From: Limihaloglobus sulfuriphilus
Lineage (GTDB): Bacteria > Planctomycetota > Phycisphaerae > Sedimentisphaerales > Sedimentisphaeraceae
Direction of reading: 5' to 3'
NCBI RefSeq assembly: GCF_001999965.1
Contig: NZ_CP019646.1
Coordinates: 2,294,001-2,358,000, forward strand
Length of the DNA stretch: 64,000 nt
Notes under the pieces: generated by a model
Databases searched by the model: none
Seen by the model: only the letters and a program-made list of their open reading frames with translations
What the model was told of the DNA's origin: nothing
Program-made: the position numbers and the translations under genes
Shown here: positions 1 to 8,673 of the stretch, piece by piece
How positions within the stretch are numbered: position 1 is the stretch's first letter
How the letters are laid out: each line of letters opens with the position of its first letter

Positions 1-2
1 TT

Positions 3-2750
3 CGATCTGAGTTGAAACAGGATGCGATTGACAATTTGAGAGATAAGTTACATGGTGAGAAAATTGAAGATTACAGACCTTTGGAGCTTGAGATCGGCAC
101 ATTCGATGAAAAGAAAAACACGGCAGAAAAATCGTTCATTGATCATAACCGAGATTGGAAGCCATTTCATCGAGATATGCTTCTTGATTTGCAAGGAAGG
201 TATATCCTAACATCAGATACAGGCAGAGGAAAGACAACTTTCTTAAGACGTCTTCAACTTGATATCATCAAAAAAGACAATGGATTAATTCCTATCTATT
301 TACATGTAAGTGAAATATCTGATTTCAACTTAGGTAAGAAAAAGTTTGAAAGCTTTCTGCGAAATTTATCTGATTTGTTTAAGGACTACGTGAAAGACGC
401 TAAAAGTTTCCTTTTAAAAAATAAAGATAAAATTGTTTTTCTAATTGATGGCCTTGATCAAATTCCCGGGGTTGGATCAGCCTATATAAATGCAGCTGAT
501 GAAATTTTAAAGACAATAAGTAATAGACTTGTCTTAACCTCAAGGCCATTTGCAATAACACAATTAGAACAAAATAGAGATTTAGCTTTTCTTAGGCTCA
601 AACCATTTAGCCCAGATTTAATTGAAGAATATTATGGTGATCACTACGACATAGCAATTGACCTCTGTCATCGCTGTAGAGAAATGTTATCAATTCCAAT
701 GTTGGCTTACATGGTACGCTTATTAATTATTGAGGGGCAAGCTGGAGGAGTAGATAACCGCACACAGCTATATGAACGCTTTATTGATTACTTATTTGAC
801 CCACAAGAATACAAACATGAAAACTTGAATATTAGTGAGAGCAAATTACTTGAGATACGACGTTCATATGAAAAACTGTCTTATGATGCGATCAATAATG
901 AGCCGCCAGATTTACAACAAATACCTTTTGATTTGGCTCATTACTCGGCAAGTGTTGAAGTTGATATTTTATTAAAATTAGGGCTATCACAACTTTATGA
1001 GATAAGAAGAAAAGAAAGGGAAAAAATACTATACTTTTCCCACCAGTCTTTCCAGGAATACCTTGCCGCTGTCCACATAAGCGAACATGAAGATTTGATT
1101 GCGAAGGTACTTAATGAAAAATGGAATCCAAAATGGAAAGAAGTCTTACGTTTCCTTGTAGGCTTGAATCAAGTAAAAGGCAATGAAATTATTGATAGAA
1201 TACTTAACGAAAATGACTTTTTTTTCAGGCCAAAGCTTTTACTGGCTGCCAAATTAGTGCCTGAGACAAAAGTTCCTTTAGCTACCCAAAATATCATTTA
1301 TGACAGATTATTAAAAGTTCCTAAATTTCCAGGCTTTTTCCCTGATCTTGCAAATGCCCTATACCAATCAAATTATACTAGATTTTATTCGATGATAAGA
1401 AGCTTAATAGATCACGGAGAGATAGACCAAGCTGTGGACTTTTTATCTCATTTACATGCGATGAGCTACGACAATGCAACAGAGGACAGAATCATCCATA
1501 AGTTACAATATTATTCATATGAAAATATTATTCACATAGTAAAAAACATTGACATTCAAAAGCTTAATAGAAACAACCAAAAAAAGATTATTTTTTCATT
1601 AATAAACTGTATCAAACTCGGGGATAATACTACATCATTTTCTGCAGCAAAAATACTTAACGACACCCAAATTGATGAATCTATTTTGCACAGACTTCTA
1701 CCTTGTCTTGAACATGAAAACCCTAATGTTGTAATTAAAATAATCAATCTCTTGGGTAAAACAGAATTTCAACATGACGAACTAACACTCCACTTACTTA
1801 GAAAACTCAAAGACACAAATCCAAATATAGTTTTTGAAACAATGGTTACATGTAGAAAGCTAAAGTTATTCGATCTTGATATATCAGAAATGATTTCTTC
1901 TAAGATTTATGATGATCATCTATCTTACGCAGTTATACCTTACGTACTCTACCAAGTTTACCACAAACATGGCATAGAACAAGTTACAGCAAAAATCTTA
2001 GAATTAAGTAAATTAAACATTTACCATATAAGTCACATTATCCTTACATATCTAAAAGCAAATGGACTTGAATGGCTCATATCCCATGATATTCGCTGTG
2101 CCCTATTGCAAGAACCGCATACCGCAAAAAAGATAGATAACAACACTCCACCTATCAAACTAGATCATGTGACTATGGATAAAAAGATGGAATCAACAAT
2201 ACAACCAACGTTTGTTTCTGATCAACAAATTGTAAAAGATAAAATATTTGAAAAGCTGGAAAGACAATTGAGATTCGACGCCCCTGATATTGTAATAGAA
2301 ACTTTGGGGGAAATAGTCTGTTTGGAGACATGTGGAAACACTGAAACTGCTCGTATTGCATTGTTGATGTTAAACGAAAACCCTGAAATCGCAACCGAAG
2401 CACTCTATACAATACTTGACTTGGATCTCTTTAATTCCATTCAACCTCGTATACTTTGTGAAGCTATCGACACTCCAGATTACAAATTAGCGGAAGAACT
2501 GCTGTTTGCAATAGGTAGATACAAATATTACGATAAGAATATTATAGAAAAAATATTTTCAAAATTTATGGATATCTCTGCAATTCTATATAAGCCATTT
2601 GGTTATAATAAGAGCGAATTATCATTCTATACTGACACAAATTTTGCTTGCTATCATTATGGATATTCATTATTTAAATCACTATATTCAAATAACTGTA
2701 TTTTTTTGAATGAAATAAGATGTTTGTTGCAACATAATCAGAATGATTAA
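3..2750 (+). CDS. NACHT-type STAND NTPase with helical-repeat C-terminus (5' truncated)
   Basis: The reading frame is open to the window edge (codons before the TTG at 12 read R-S-E), so the true start probably lies outside. A P-loop TGRGKTTF sits near residue 73 and a Walker B FLIDGLDQIP near residue 145, followed by a TSRP sensor motif; together these define a NACHT/STAND ATPase. After about residue 330 the protein is long and helical, with HEAT-like blocks, as in NLR-like proteins. Members of this family act as intracellular sensors that oligomerise on ATP binding, and bacterial NACHT proteins include anti-phage proteins. Any effector domain would lie at the missing N-terminus, so the output cannot be named. 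The gene is AT-rich and stands alone, followed by a 387-bp gap. The NTPase call is firm; the defence role is inferred. Confidence 0.8.
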   Translation, partial: RSELKQDAIDNLRDKLHGEKIEDYRPLELEIGTFDEKKNTAEKSFIDHNRDWKPFHRDMLLDLQGRYILTSDTGRGKTTFLRRLQLDIIKKDNGLIPIYLHVSEISDFNLGKKKFESFLRNLSDLFKDYVKDAKSFLLKNKDKIVFLIDGLDQIPGVGSAYINAADEILKTISNRLVLTSRPFAITQLEQNRDLAFLRLKPFSPDLIEEYYGDHYDIAIDLCHRCREMLSIPMLAYMVRLLIIEGQAGGVDNRTQLYERFIDYLFDPQEYKHENLNISESKLLEIRRSYEKLSYDAINNEPPDLQQIPFDLAHYSASVEVDILLKLGLSQLYEIRRKEREKILYFSHQSFQEYLAAVHISEHEDLIAKVLNEKWNPKWKEVLRFLVGLNQVKGNEIIDRILNENDFFFRPKLLLAAKLVPETKVPLATQNIIYDRLLKVPKFPGFFPDLANALYQSNYTRFYSMIRSLIDHGEIDQAVDFLSHLHAMSYDNATEDRIIHKLQYYSYENIIHIVKNIDIQKLNRNNQKKIIFSLINCIKLGDNTTSFSAAKILNDTQIDESILHRLLPCLEHENPNVVIKIINLLGKTEFQHDELTLHLLRKLKDTNPNIVFETMVTCRKLKLFDLDISEMISSKIYDDHLSYAVIPYVLYQVYHKHGIEQVTAKILELSKLNIYHISHIILTYLKANGLEWLISHDIRCALLQEPHTAKKIDNNTPPIKLDHVTMDKKMESTIQPTFVSDQQIVKDKIFEKLERQLRFDAPDIVIETLGEIVCLETCGNTETARIALLMLNENPEIATEALYTILDLDLFNSIQPRILCEAIDTPDYKLAEELLFAIGRYKYYDKNIIEKIFSKFMDISAILYKPFGYNKSELSFYTDTNFACYHYGYSLFKSLYSNNCIFLNEIRCLLQHNQND

Positions 2751-3137
2751 ACTCTGTTGTTCCGCCCAATTTAGTTTAAAAACCAACAGATAAGCATAAA
2801 CGCTTTGCTATGAAAATCTTATACCCAAATATGACGTTCCCATTCCAGGGGCTTTATATTCCATTCCACCATATACATAACACATCAACCCACCCCGTTC
2901 CCGGTAGGGAACGCATATAAAATGCACGACCAAATTAGTAACATACCAATAAATACAAAATTAATAATCAAACATATACACCCCAATAATACCAAACAGA
3001 AATCTATAACAATACCTACACCAACCTTTAATCACTCTAAAACATACAGACTTACTTCTATACCTAAAAAAAACACTCCCCCCTAAACAGGTTCAACCTT
3101 TATCTATCCCAACCTACCCATTTCATCCTGATGCAAA
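2751..3137. other. Intergenic gap with G-depleted strand and a short hairpin
   Basis: No gene is seen. A perfect hairpin GTTCCC-GGTA-GGGAAC lies at 2897-2912. From about 2940 to 3090 the + strand has almost no G and is rich in A and C, an unusual strand asymmetry. A TATA-like stretch (CCTTTATCTA, 3098-3107) lies about 35 nt before the next start codon. No strong Shine-Dalgarno is visible before that gene. Confidence 0.5.
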
Positions 3138-3476
3138 ATGGATAAAATCACACTAGAACAATTAACTCAAAAACAACAAAACCAGCTCCAGACTAAAATA
3201 CCTGTGAGCTACAATATCAACGAATATATCAACGACCTAAGCTCCTTTTACGACCAGATCGAGGACGTCATTGAAGAGGCTGAGCAGTACGTTATCAACA
3301 AGGACTACCAGGAGGCCGGAGACGCATACTCCACTGCCGCAAATCTCCTTGAAATCTATCAGGAACTTGGCAAGGGACATCTGCATCGAGCCAATTATCT
3401 TATCGAAGGGCATAACCAGAAACTCGAATACTACATGCCAGAGAGACTCTATGACTCGCTACCATCACAGGAGTAA
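3138..3476 (+). CDS. Small helical protein of the P-x2-Y / P-x-RLY family
   Basis: A 112-aa acidic, probably all-helical protein without signal peptide or membrane segment. It is clearly related to the two small proteins encoded at 19,081 and 19,443. All three share a block P-x2-Y, then Y-I-x-D-[LVI]-S about eight residues on, a Q-I pair, and a C-terminal hydrophobic-P-x-RLY signature (here MPERLYDSL). I do not recognise the family. The gene is convergent with the HARE-HTH gene and separated from it by a hairpin terminator. Start at ATG 3138; the upstream sequence has a TATA-like box but no clear Shine-Dalgarno. Its recurrence beside mobile-element genes suggests element-encoded accessory proteins, but the function is unknown. 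Confidence 0.7.
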   Translation: MDKITLEQLTQKQQNQLQTKIPVSYNINEYINDLSSFYDQIEDVIEEAEQYVINKDYQEAGDAYSTAANLLEIYQELGKGHLHRANYLIEGHNQKLEYYMPERLYDSLPSQE

Positions 3477-3500
3477 TACACCTGAGTTTCCATGAACAAG

Positions 3501-3524
3501 AAAACCCCGACCTAAAGCCGGGGT
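3501..3524 (-). terminator. Intrinsic terminator between convergent genes
   Basis: Stem ACCCCG/CGGGGT (3504-3509 with 3519-3524) with a 9-nt loop. Read on the minus strand it is followed by TTTTCTTG, fitting termination of the HARE-HTH gene that ends at 3549. Confidence 0.6.
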
Positions 3525-3548
3525 CTTGAAAATTCTACTTTTCTTTTT

Positions 3549-4073
3549 CTACTTCTTTAAAGCAAACCTGCCGGGGAGCGTCTTTACAACAAGTGCATCC
3601 TTGCCCTTATTCTTAATCTCACGCAGGAAAGTTGCATAAAGCGTGTTCGCCGGGGTCTTGCCGCCCTTTGCTGGCTTCCATAAGTCCTTTTCCATTGCCT
3701 GCTCAACTATCGCCGCACAGCTCATCGCCATATCCGAATCCTTGAGGATTATTAATGCCACCTCAAAAAGCGATGCTTTTTTCGGAGCCTTCTGCTTATC
3801 CTTGGGACTCGGTTTTGCCTTCGCCTTCTTGCCAGCCTTTGGTTGCGGTGCTTTCTTAGGCTTTTCTGCCTTGGCCTTTGGCTCAGTATTCTTCTCCGGC
3901 TCGGCGGGGCCTTCTAAACGCTCAGGCGTCTTGATATGCACCTTTTTGCCGGTCGCGGTGTTAAGTGCTTCCCAGCCTTCCTTTGCATGCTTGCCGGTAA
4001 TCTTGACGGCTACAGTACGGTTGGTAACCTTTGCAAGGTAGAGTCCATTGATTTTAATCTCTGATTTTTTCAT
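3549..4073 (-). CDS. HARE-HTH domain protein with basic linker
   Basis: A 174-aa protein in three parts. Residues 1-53 form a small beta-rich domain (starts MKKSEIKINGLYLAKV). Residues about 54-100 are a Lys/Pro/Ala-rich, probably disordered linker that should bind nucleic acid non-specifically. The C-terminal 75 residues fit a HARE-HTH winged helix (SLFEVALIIL, then AAIVEQAMEKDLW, then TLYATFLREI and a final GRFAL). HARE-HTH modules are known from restriction, modification and chromatin proteins and have been proposed to read modified DNA. Next to a methyltransferase operon that role would make sense, but this is inference. An AGGAGA Shine-Dalgarno precedes the ATG at a good distance. Confidence 0.7.
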   Translation of the reverse strand: MKKSEIKINGLYLAKVTNRTVAVKITGKHAKEGWEALNTATGKKVHIKTPERLEGPAEPEKNTEPKAKAEKPKKAPQPKAGKKAKAKPSPKDKQKAPKKASLFEVALIILKDSDMAMSCAAIVEQAMEKDLWKPAKGGKTPANTLYATFLREIKNKGKDALVVKTLPGRFALKK

Positions 4074-4187
4074 AATTAGTTCTCCTGTATAGGGTTATCA
4101 AAATATTTACTTTTAACACGACCCGAACTTACATCAATCTCGCAAGGCTATCAAGTCAATTAAGTACTTATTTTGCAATAACTTGCA

Positions 4188-4682
4188 TTATTCTGCATAA
4201 TTCTTTAGATATTCCCTGAGCCTCTCGGGTATATGGTCAAATAACGATACATGCAGCTCTTCAATCCCCTGATATGCATCACTGTATTTACCATTCTCAA
4301 CATCGTTAAGCACATCGGTAAGGTGTTTGACATTCTGTTCGTAATGAAGGGCTAGGCTGGTATCCACCGCCTCGATTGATCTCTCACTTACATACCGGCA
4401 ATACCCGATCCGGTCAGCCAATTGCTCAAGGTCGTCAGAAAAGCCCGGATAAGTATTGGTCTTTCTATATTGTTCAAGCTGTTTTTCAATATCCTCCGCC
4501 GGGATATTCGATGCAAAACCGTAGATATTAATCAGCTCTTCTTTGATATGGCCTAAATCGCCGACATGTGTCCAGTTTAGAATATTGTCGCCCTGATCGA
4601 GTTCCTCCCTTAACAGGCTCATTAGATTACTGATATCCTGCTTCCTGTCGTTATATGTTTGGTTTAGTTTGTCGTCTGTCAT
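4188..4682 (-). CDS. Small acidic helical protein, last gene of the HerA operon
   Basis: A 164-aa, highly acidic, predicted helical protein starting six bases after the HerA-like gene on the same strand, so very likely co-transcribed. An AAAGGG Shine-Dalgarno lies before the ATG. The C-terminus, with a DHIPERLREYL segment, resembles the IPxRLY ending of the small family at 3,138, 19,081 and 19,443. The N-terminal signature of that family is not obvious here, so kinship is only possible. No catalytic motif, signal peptide or membrane segment is visible. It could be a regulatory or adaptor subunit of the ATPase. Confidence 0.6.
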   Translation of the reverse strand: MTDDKLNQTYNDRKQDISNLMSLLREELDQGDNILNWTHVGDLGHIKEELINIYGFASNIPAEDIEKQLEQYRKTNTYPGFSDDLEQLADRIGYCRYVSERSIEAVDTSLALHYEQNVKHLTDVLNDVENGKYSDAYQGIEELHVSLFDHIPERLREYLKNYAE

Positions 4683-4688
4683 TATGAT

Positions 4689-6767
4689 TTACCCTTTGAA
4701 ATACCGGGACTTGTCCTTTAGCACCATCTCAACCCTGCCCTGAATAAGCAGGCCTTTTTTAGCCAGTGTTTTTTCGATCCTTTGCATAGCCATCTCGCTG
4801 GTAGCAACCATTACAACCGTGTCGGCCAACTGGAGACCCTGTGTGAGGTTTTTAACAAAATCCGAGCTACCAGTCTCTATCTCAAAGATAAGCCGCTCTT
4901 GACCCTTTTGTGCGGCAAGGTCGGCAAACCCTGCCCCAACCGGTGCCTCAACCTGAACCGTATAGCCAAGCTCCGCCAACTTCTTTGCATACCGATACTT
5001 CCAGTAGGCATGTTCCATCGATTCCTTACGGAGTTTATTATCCTCGTTAGATGCCTGTATGTGGTCTATAACAAGCCCGACATCAATCCTGCCATTCTTC
5101 TCAGGTTTAACCGGGCTATGAAGCATTGCATCGAGCTTGGTAGGCAAGCCGAACACCCGTTTGCCTTCATCTGCAATCTCGAGTATTACCTTGCGGGTAA
5201 TGCCTACTGCAACCGCTCTCTGTCTGATCCAACCAAGAACAAGTAGCTCCTGTTTGAGTCTGTTGGCCTTGCCAACGCTCAAACCTATACGCTTGTATCT
5301 TACCCTTACTCCATCATCAGGGTGAACAATAATATCATTAACAAGTAGAAGGACACCGTCTTCTACCCCGGCAAAGCCGGTATCAGCAAGCCGACCCCGC
5401 GAACCCCGCCCGGTATCAGTGCAAATGCCCTGACGCTGGGGGAACCGCGGAGATTTGCCCTGGGCCAGCCGAAGCAGCACCTCATCAGTGATCTTACCCT
5501 TGTCAAGTTTCAGGTGATCAAAGCTAACAATAAAGGGTCTCTGCCAGGTGCTTTGGAGTTTTACGATTCCTACACCTATTTCAAGGCGGGTTAAATAGTA
5601 TTTTTCGGTATCGTCAAGCAATGATAATCCTGCCGCCTTTGTTATATCTGCCGGGTCTTTGAGATTCATAATCACACTTGTGTGAACGTTGCCAAGGACT
5701 GTCGGACTTATCTGTGAGGGCTGCTGGTCAACAAGGATTACTCCAATCCCAATCTCCCTTGCCTGTCTTAGAAGTTGCTCGGTCAGTGTCTCGGTTGATC
5801 GCTGGGTTCGATATAGTACATTATGTGCCTCTTCGAGTATTAGTACAAGGCTTAATTTCTCACGCTGACTGCTCGAGAGCTTTACCTGGTATATCCATGA
5901 GAATAGCAATGGAATGATGAATTTTCTGGTTGAGATTGAAAGACTGTCAAGTTCGATTACATTGATCGAAGTTGCAAGTCCTATAGTAAACATCTGCTGT
6001 TCCTTAGAACTTCCTCCCGTAAGGTTTGCCAATTTTAGTTCTTCCAAAGCTCGCATCGCAGTAGTCTTCCAGCCCCTGCTTCGTGATTTATCACTTTTAG
6101 AAGATTCAGATATCAGTTCCAACTCATCAATTAATTGATCCACTGATGGAGCAACCCCGAGTTTCATATTAGCCGAAACAAGAGCCTTCTGAATCAGGCT
6201 TCTTGCCCCATCACCAAGGGTATAGGCCTCAGCCATCACATCAACCACATGCTGAATATAGACATTAAGCTCTACTCCAGGAGGTGGTATAAACGGGTTA
6301 AACGGAAAAGAATTCACCTTTCGCCCGGCTGTATAGACATTAACCTTTTTTGTTACATGCGGCAAAATCTCGCGACCGTTTCGTTTCCAGTCCAGAAAAA
6401 GCGTTGGCATATCTCGACCTATCAACTGCCTGAATATGTTCATCACTATATTACTCTTGCCTGCACCGGAACGTCCAAAAATGGCCGTGTGTTGCAATAG
6501 TTGTTCATAATTAAGTCCAAACACCTGCCGTTTATGATCATACCAGACATTTCCAAGCTTAATCGGTTTATTCGTAATTTTATATGGTGGTAGTGAAAGG
6601 ATCATAGCTTTCCTGGGATCACCGAATATACGGTATGCCGTTGAAATGATCTGTTTTTCAATCAACTGACGCATCGAGATGTCTCCCATATCACGAGCCT
6701 TCATCCAGGTTTTGATCTTATCCGGTATAATCGGCTCAAGCCACCTCGCTAATTTTTCGATGTTCAT
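4689..6767 (-). CDS. HerA-like ATPase with winged-helix and C-terminal nuclease-like domain
   Basis: A 692-aa protein. Walker A GRSGAGKS is at residues 98-105, Walker B VLILEEAH near 308-315, an arginine segment RQAREIG near 334-340 and a DQQPS sensor at about 347. This is the HerA/FtsK/VirB4 DNA-translocase layout. A winged helix follows around residues 455-525 (SVGKANRLKQELLVLGWI). The last 120 residues look like a PD-(D/E)xK nuclease fold: GFAD at 613-616, then FEIETG at 628-633, giving D...E-x-E rather than E-x-K. The start overlaps the preceding stop in ATGA, so translation is coupled. Ring-shaped HerA ATPases pump DNA and team with nucleases in repair and phage defence; here both modules are in one chain. 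Nuclease activity is inferred. A plasmid or virus DNA-transfer ATPase is the alternative. Confidence 0.82.
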   Translation of the reverse strand: MNIEKLARWLEPIIPDKIKTWMKARDMGDISMRQLIEKQIISTAYRIFGDPRKAMILSLPPYKITNKPIKLGNVWYDHKRQVFGLNYEQLLQHTAIFGRSGAGKSNIVMNIFRQLIGRDMPTLFLDWKRNGREILPHVTKKVNVYTAGRKVNSFPFNPFIPPPGVELNVYIQHVVDVMAEAYTLGDGARSLIQKALVSANMKLGVAPSVDQLIDELELISESSKSDKSRSRGWKTTAMRALEELKLANLTGGSSKEQQMFTIGLATSINVIELDSLSISTRKFIIPLLFSWIYQVKLSSSQREKLSLVLILEEAHNVLYRTQRSTETLTEQLLRQAREIGIGVILVDQQPSQISPTVLGNVHTSVIMNLKDPADITKAAGLSLLDDTEKYYLTRLEIGVGIVKLQSTWQRPFIVSFDHLKLDKGKITDEVLLRLAQGKSPRFPQRQGICTDTGRGSRGRLADTGFAGVEDGVLLLVNDIIVHPDDGVRVRYKRIGLSVGKANRLKQELLVLGWIRQRAVAVGITRKVILEIADEGKRVFGLPTKLDAMLHSPVKPEKNGRIDVGLVIDHIQASNEDNKLRKESMEHAYWKYRYAKKLAELGYTVQVEAPVGAGFADLAAQKGQERLIFEIETGSSDFVKNLTQGLQLADTVVMVATSEMAMQRIEKTLAKKGLLIQGRVEMVLKDKSRYFKG

Positions 6768-7201
6768 GGAGTAAGTAGTCTATGCTTGCCGGCGAGGCCG
6801 ATAAGCCGTTCAAGACATCTGCTTTGCCTGTCAAAGAAGTCAATGTCTATACGCTGCCGTCTATCGTCAAGCTGAGAAAGCCTTATCATTAATTGTGCTC
6901 TTCGTGGGTCAGCAGCCCTGACCTTATCTATCCCGAGTGGATGCAGCTGCCCAAGATCGGTGTTAATCTGGCATTCCTGCCTTAGAATCTGCTCCTTGAT
7001 ATGCCTGTGCATCTGTTTTAGCTTGGTTAGCTGCCAGATCACAAGCTGGGTCTCATGTTCAATACCTTTAACTATGCCATCCTTATTAGTCCCTGAATCC
7101 TCGCTGATAATATCGCCGAGTATATCATCGACCTTATCCATAACATTCGTTTGTGCGGGATAACAGGGCGGCTGATTACGGATGTAGTTAAGAGCGTTCA
7201 A
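6764..7201 (-). CDS. Small helical protein between methyltransferase and HerA-like ATPase
   Basis: A 145-aa charged helical protein, probably coiled-coil in its second half (many Arg, Gln, Leu; HIKEQILRQE, RRAQLMIRLSQLDDRRQR). The start chosen is TTG at 7201, because a strong GGAGG Shine-Dalgarno (7210-7214, minus strand) lies eight bases upstream inside the methyltransferase end; no ATG serves as well. It overlaps the HerA-like gene by ATGA. I do not recognise the family. Its fixed place between two DNA-acting enzymes suggests a linker or specificity subunit, but nothing in the sequence proves this. Confidence 0.65.
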   Translation of the reverse strand: MNALNYIRNQPPCYPAQTNVMDKVDDILGDIISEDSGTNKDGIVKGIEHETQLVIWQLTKLKQMHRHIKEQILRQECQINTDLGQLHPLGIDKVRAADPRRAQLMIRLSQLDDRRQRIDIDFFDRQSRCLERLIGLAGKHRLLTP

Positions 7202-7204
7202 AAG

Positions 7205-7942
7205 TTAATCCTCCAGGTCAGACAATCGCTTATTACCCATCTTGATATAGTCCTTATTGAGCTCAAAACCTATGAATCTGCGGCCATGTTTTCGAGATGC
7301 AGCTGCGGTTGTCCCGCCGCCCATAAACGGATCAACCACCAAATCGCCGGGGTTTGAGCTTATCATTACAAGCAGTTCTATGAAATCCTGGGGCTTTTCT
7401 GTAGGATGCTTAGTGTGTTTTTTACCGTTTGTATACACGAATACGTTAATACAGTCCTGCTGGCTTAGAAAATTGAAAGTTACATCCTTATACCCTGAGT
7501 TTTTGCCTTTTGAAGGCTTGGTCAAGTACATGCAAAGCTCAAACCCGCTTCGCCAGTTACGTTTTGAAAAGCTGGGGAGCGGGTTCTTCCTGACCATAGC
7601 AAGCACCCGGCGTAGCTGAAAACCTCTTTCTCTGGCCTTGTGTATAAAGTAGCCATTATCCTCCTGTGCTGTGAACATGTATAATGAACCGCCGGGCTTT
7701 AGCACCCGGTAAGATTCAATCAGTACCCGGCATATTAGAATCTTGTAATCAAACGGATGAAACATATCCCAGTCACCCCATGCTGCCTCAGTGCTTTTTA
7801 GACTTCCCCGCTGAATTGTAAGGGCGTTTGCCGATGCGATGTTATACGGCGGGTCTGTTACAATCAAATCTACGCTATCGTTTTCAAGCTTCTTTAGCCC
7901 TTCAAGGGCATCCATTAGGTGAATTCTATTGATCTCTATCAT
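7205..7942 (-). CDS. Beta-class DNA adenine-N6 (or cytosine-N4) methyltransferase
   Basis: A 245-aa protein with the catalytic motif DPPY at residues 30-33, a KPGGSLYMF segment at 82-90, HPTEKP at 179-184 and the AdoMet-binding motif DPFMGGGTT at 204-212. Motif IV before motif I marks the beta class (N6/N4 amino methyltransferases). DPPY is most often adenine-specific. It would methylate DNA at a short recognition site, protecting it or marking it. The start overlaps the stop of the winged-helix gene in ATGA. No classical restriction enzyme is adjacent. The HerA-like protein with its nuclease-like end is the only candidate partner in the operon. Confidence 0.92.
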   Translation of the reverse strand: MIEINRIHLMDALEGLKKLENDSVDLIVTDPPYNIASANALTIQRGSLKSTEAAWGDWDMFHPFDYKILICRVLIESYRVLKPGGSLYMFTAQEDNGYFIHKARERGFQLRRVLAMVRKNPLPSFSKRNWRSGFELCMYLTKPSKGKNSGYKDVTFNFLSQQDCINVFVYTNGKKHTKHPTEKPQDFIELLVMISSNPGDLVVDPFMGGGTTAAASRKHGRRFIGFELNKDYIKMGNKRLSDLED

Positions 7943-8502
7943 TGTGAAGGTGAGGCTGTTCTCCTGAGCAGTGTCTGGAGCTGTCTACCAAGAACCGTTA
8001 GCTCGTATTCAGGATATACGCCTCTGGTATCAATTGTCCGAATGATATCGCGAGCCTTTAGCATTGGGATATTGTTCCTGATATTGTTGGCACTGATCCT
8101 TGTCTTAGGCAGAATATGGCGTAAGTAGCGTTTGATTCCTGCAGGACTCCTGGGGCTGTCCAGAGCTAAGATTATTGCACTTCGCTGGCTAAAACACACA
8201 TAACCGTAGGCATTCCAGTCGATATCTGGCTCATAATAAGGCTCAATTCTCGGGAAAAGCTGTTTTCGAATAGATTTGCCTGTCTTAGTAAGACCGAACA
8301 GTCTGCTTCTGGTAGCTTTGGGATTCAGGCAAAAAAGCAAACCTGCCTTGTACATTTCTACGATAACATCACTACAGTCACGTCTGCTGATACCCGTCCG
8401 TTTATACAACTGGAAGGCCGTCATGGGCTGAGCGAGCTGTTTTAAGAGTTTCATTCGTCTTAGGCTCTTTAGAAGCCACTGACTGGCCTTGTCAAATTCC
8501 AT
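7939..8502 (-). CDS. Winged-helix DNA-binding protein, first gene of the operon
   Basis: About 187 aa from the ATG at 8502; the frame is open further upstream to 8559. That longer reading was rejected because a TATAAT box lies between the two starts. The N-terminal half reads as a winged helix (FDKASQWLLKSLRRMKLL, then AFQLYKRTGISRRDCSDVI as helix-turn-helix, then a basic wing). A second, similar wing-helix block may follow around residues 110-170. It is likely the operon regulator or a DNA-binding subunit of the methyltransferase/HerA set. It overlaps the methyltransferase start in ATGA. There is no obvious Shine-Dalgarno, which fits a short-leader transcript. Confidence 0.7.
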   Translation of the reverse strand: MEFDKASQWLLKSLRRMKLLKQLAQPMTAFQLYKRTGISRRDCSDVIVEMYKAGLLFCLNPKATRSRLFGLTKTGKSIRKQLFPRIEPYYEPDIDWNAYGYVCFSQRSAIILALDSPRSPAGIKRYLRHILPKTRISANNIRNNIPMLKARDIIRTIDTRGVYPEYELTVLGRQLQTLLRRTASPSQ

Positions 8503-8524
8503 AGAAAAAGCATAATTGCTATTA

Positions 8525-8530
8525 ATTATA
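8525..8530 (-). promoter_or_regulatory. TATAAT box of the methyltransferase/HerA operon
   Basis: TATAAT on the minus strand is centred about 25 nt before the ATG at 8502, with no convincing -35 hexamer. Either a bacterial -10 with a very short leader or a TATA-type box. The IS21-type element is inserted about 40 bp further upstream. Confidence 0.4.
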
Positions 8531-8673
8531 CACTTTGAACCGATTAGGGGAGTGAACATAGAACAACTTGTTAAGCGATAATTACCCTTACCGTCCGGCG
8601 GCGATTAAAATTACTGGAAAATGCTGAATATAGGTTAAACTATCTGAAATCTTGTTAAGTGAGGAGATTTCAG

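Noticed and set aside
3643-4041. 132-aa frame opposite the HARE-HTH gene
   Set aside because: Hydrophobic Ala/Phe-rich shadow of the Lys/Pro/Ala-rich linker; the minus-strand gene has a ribosome site and domain structure.
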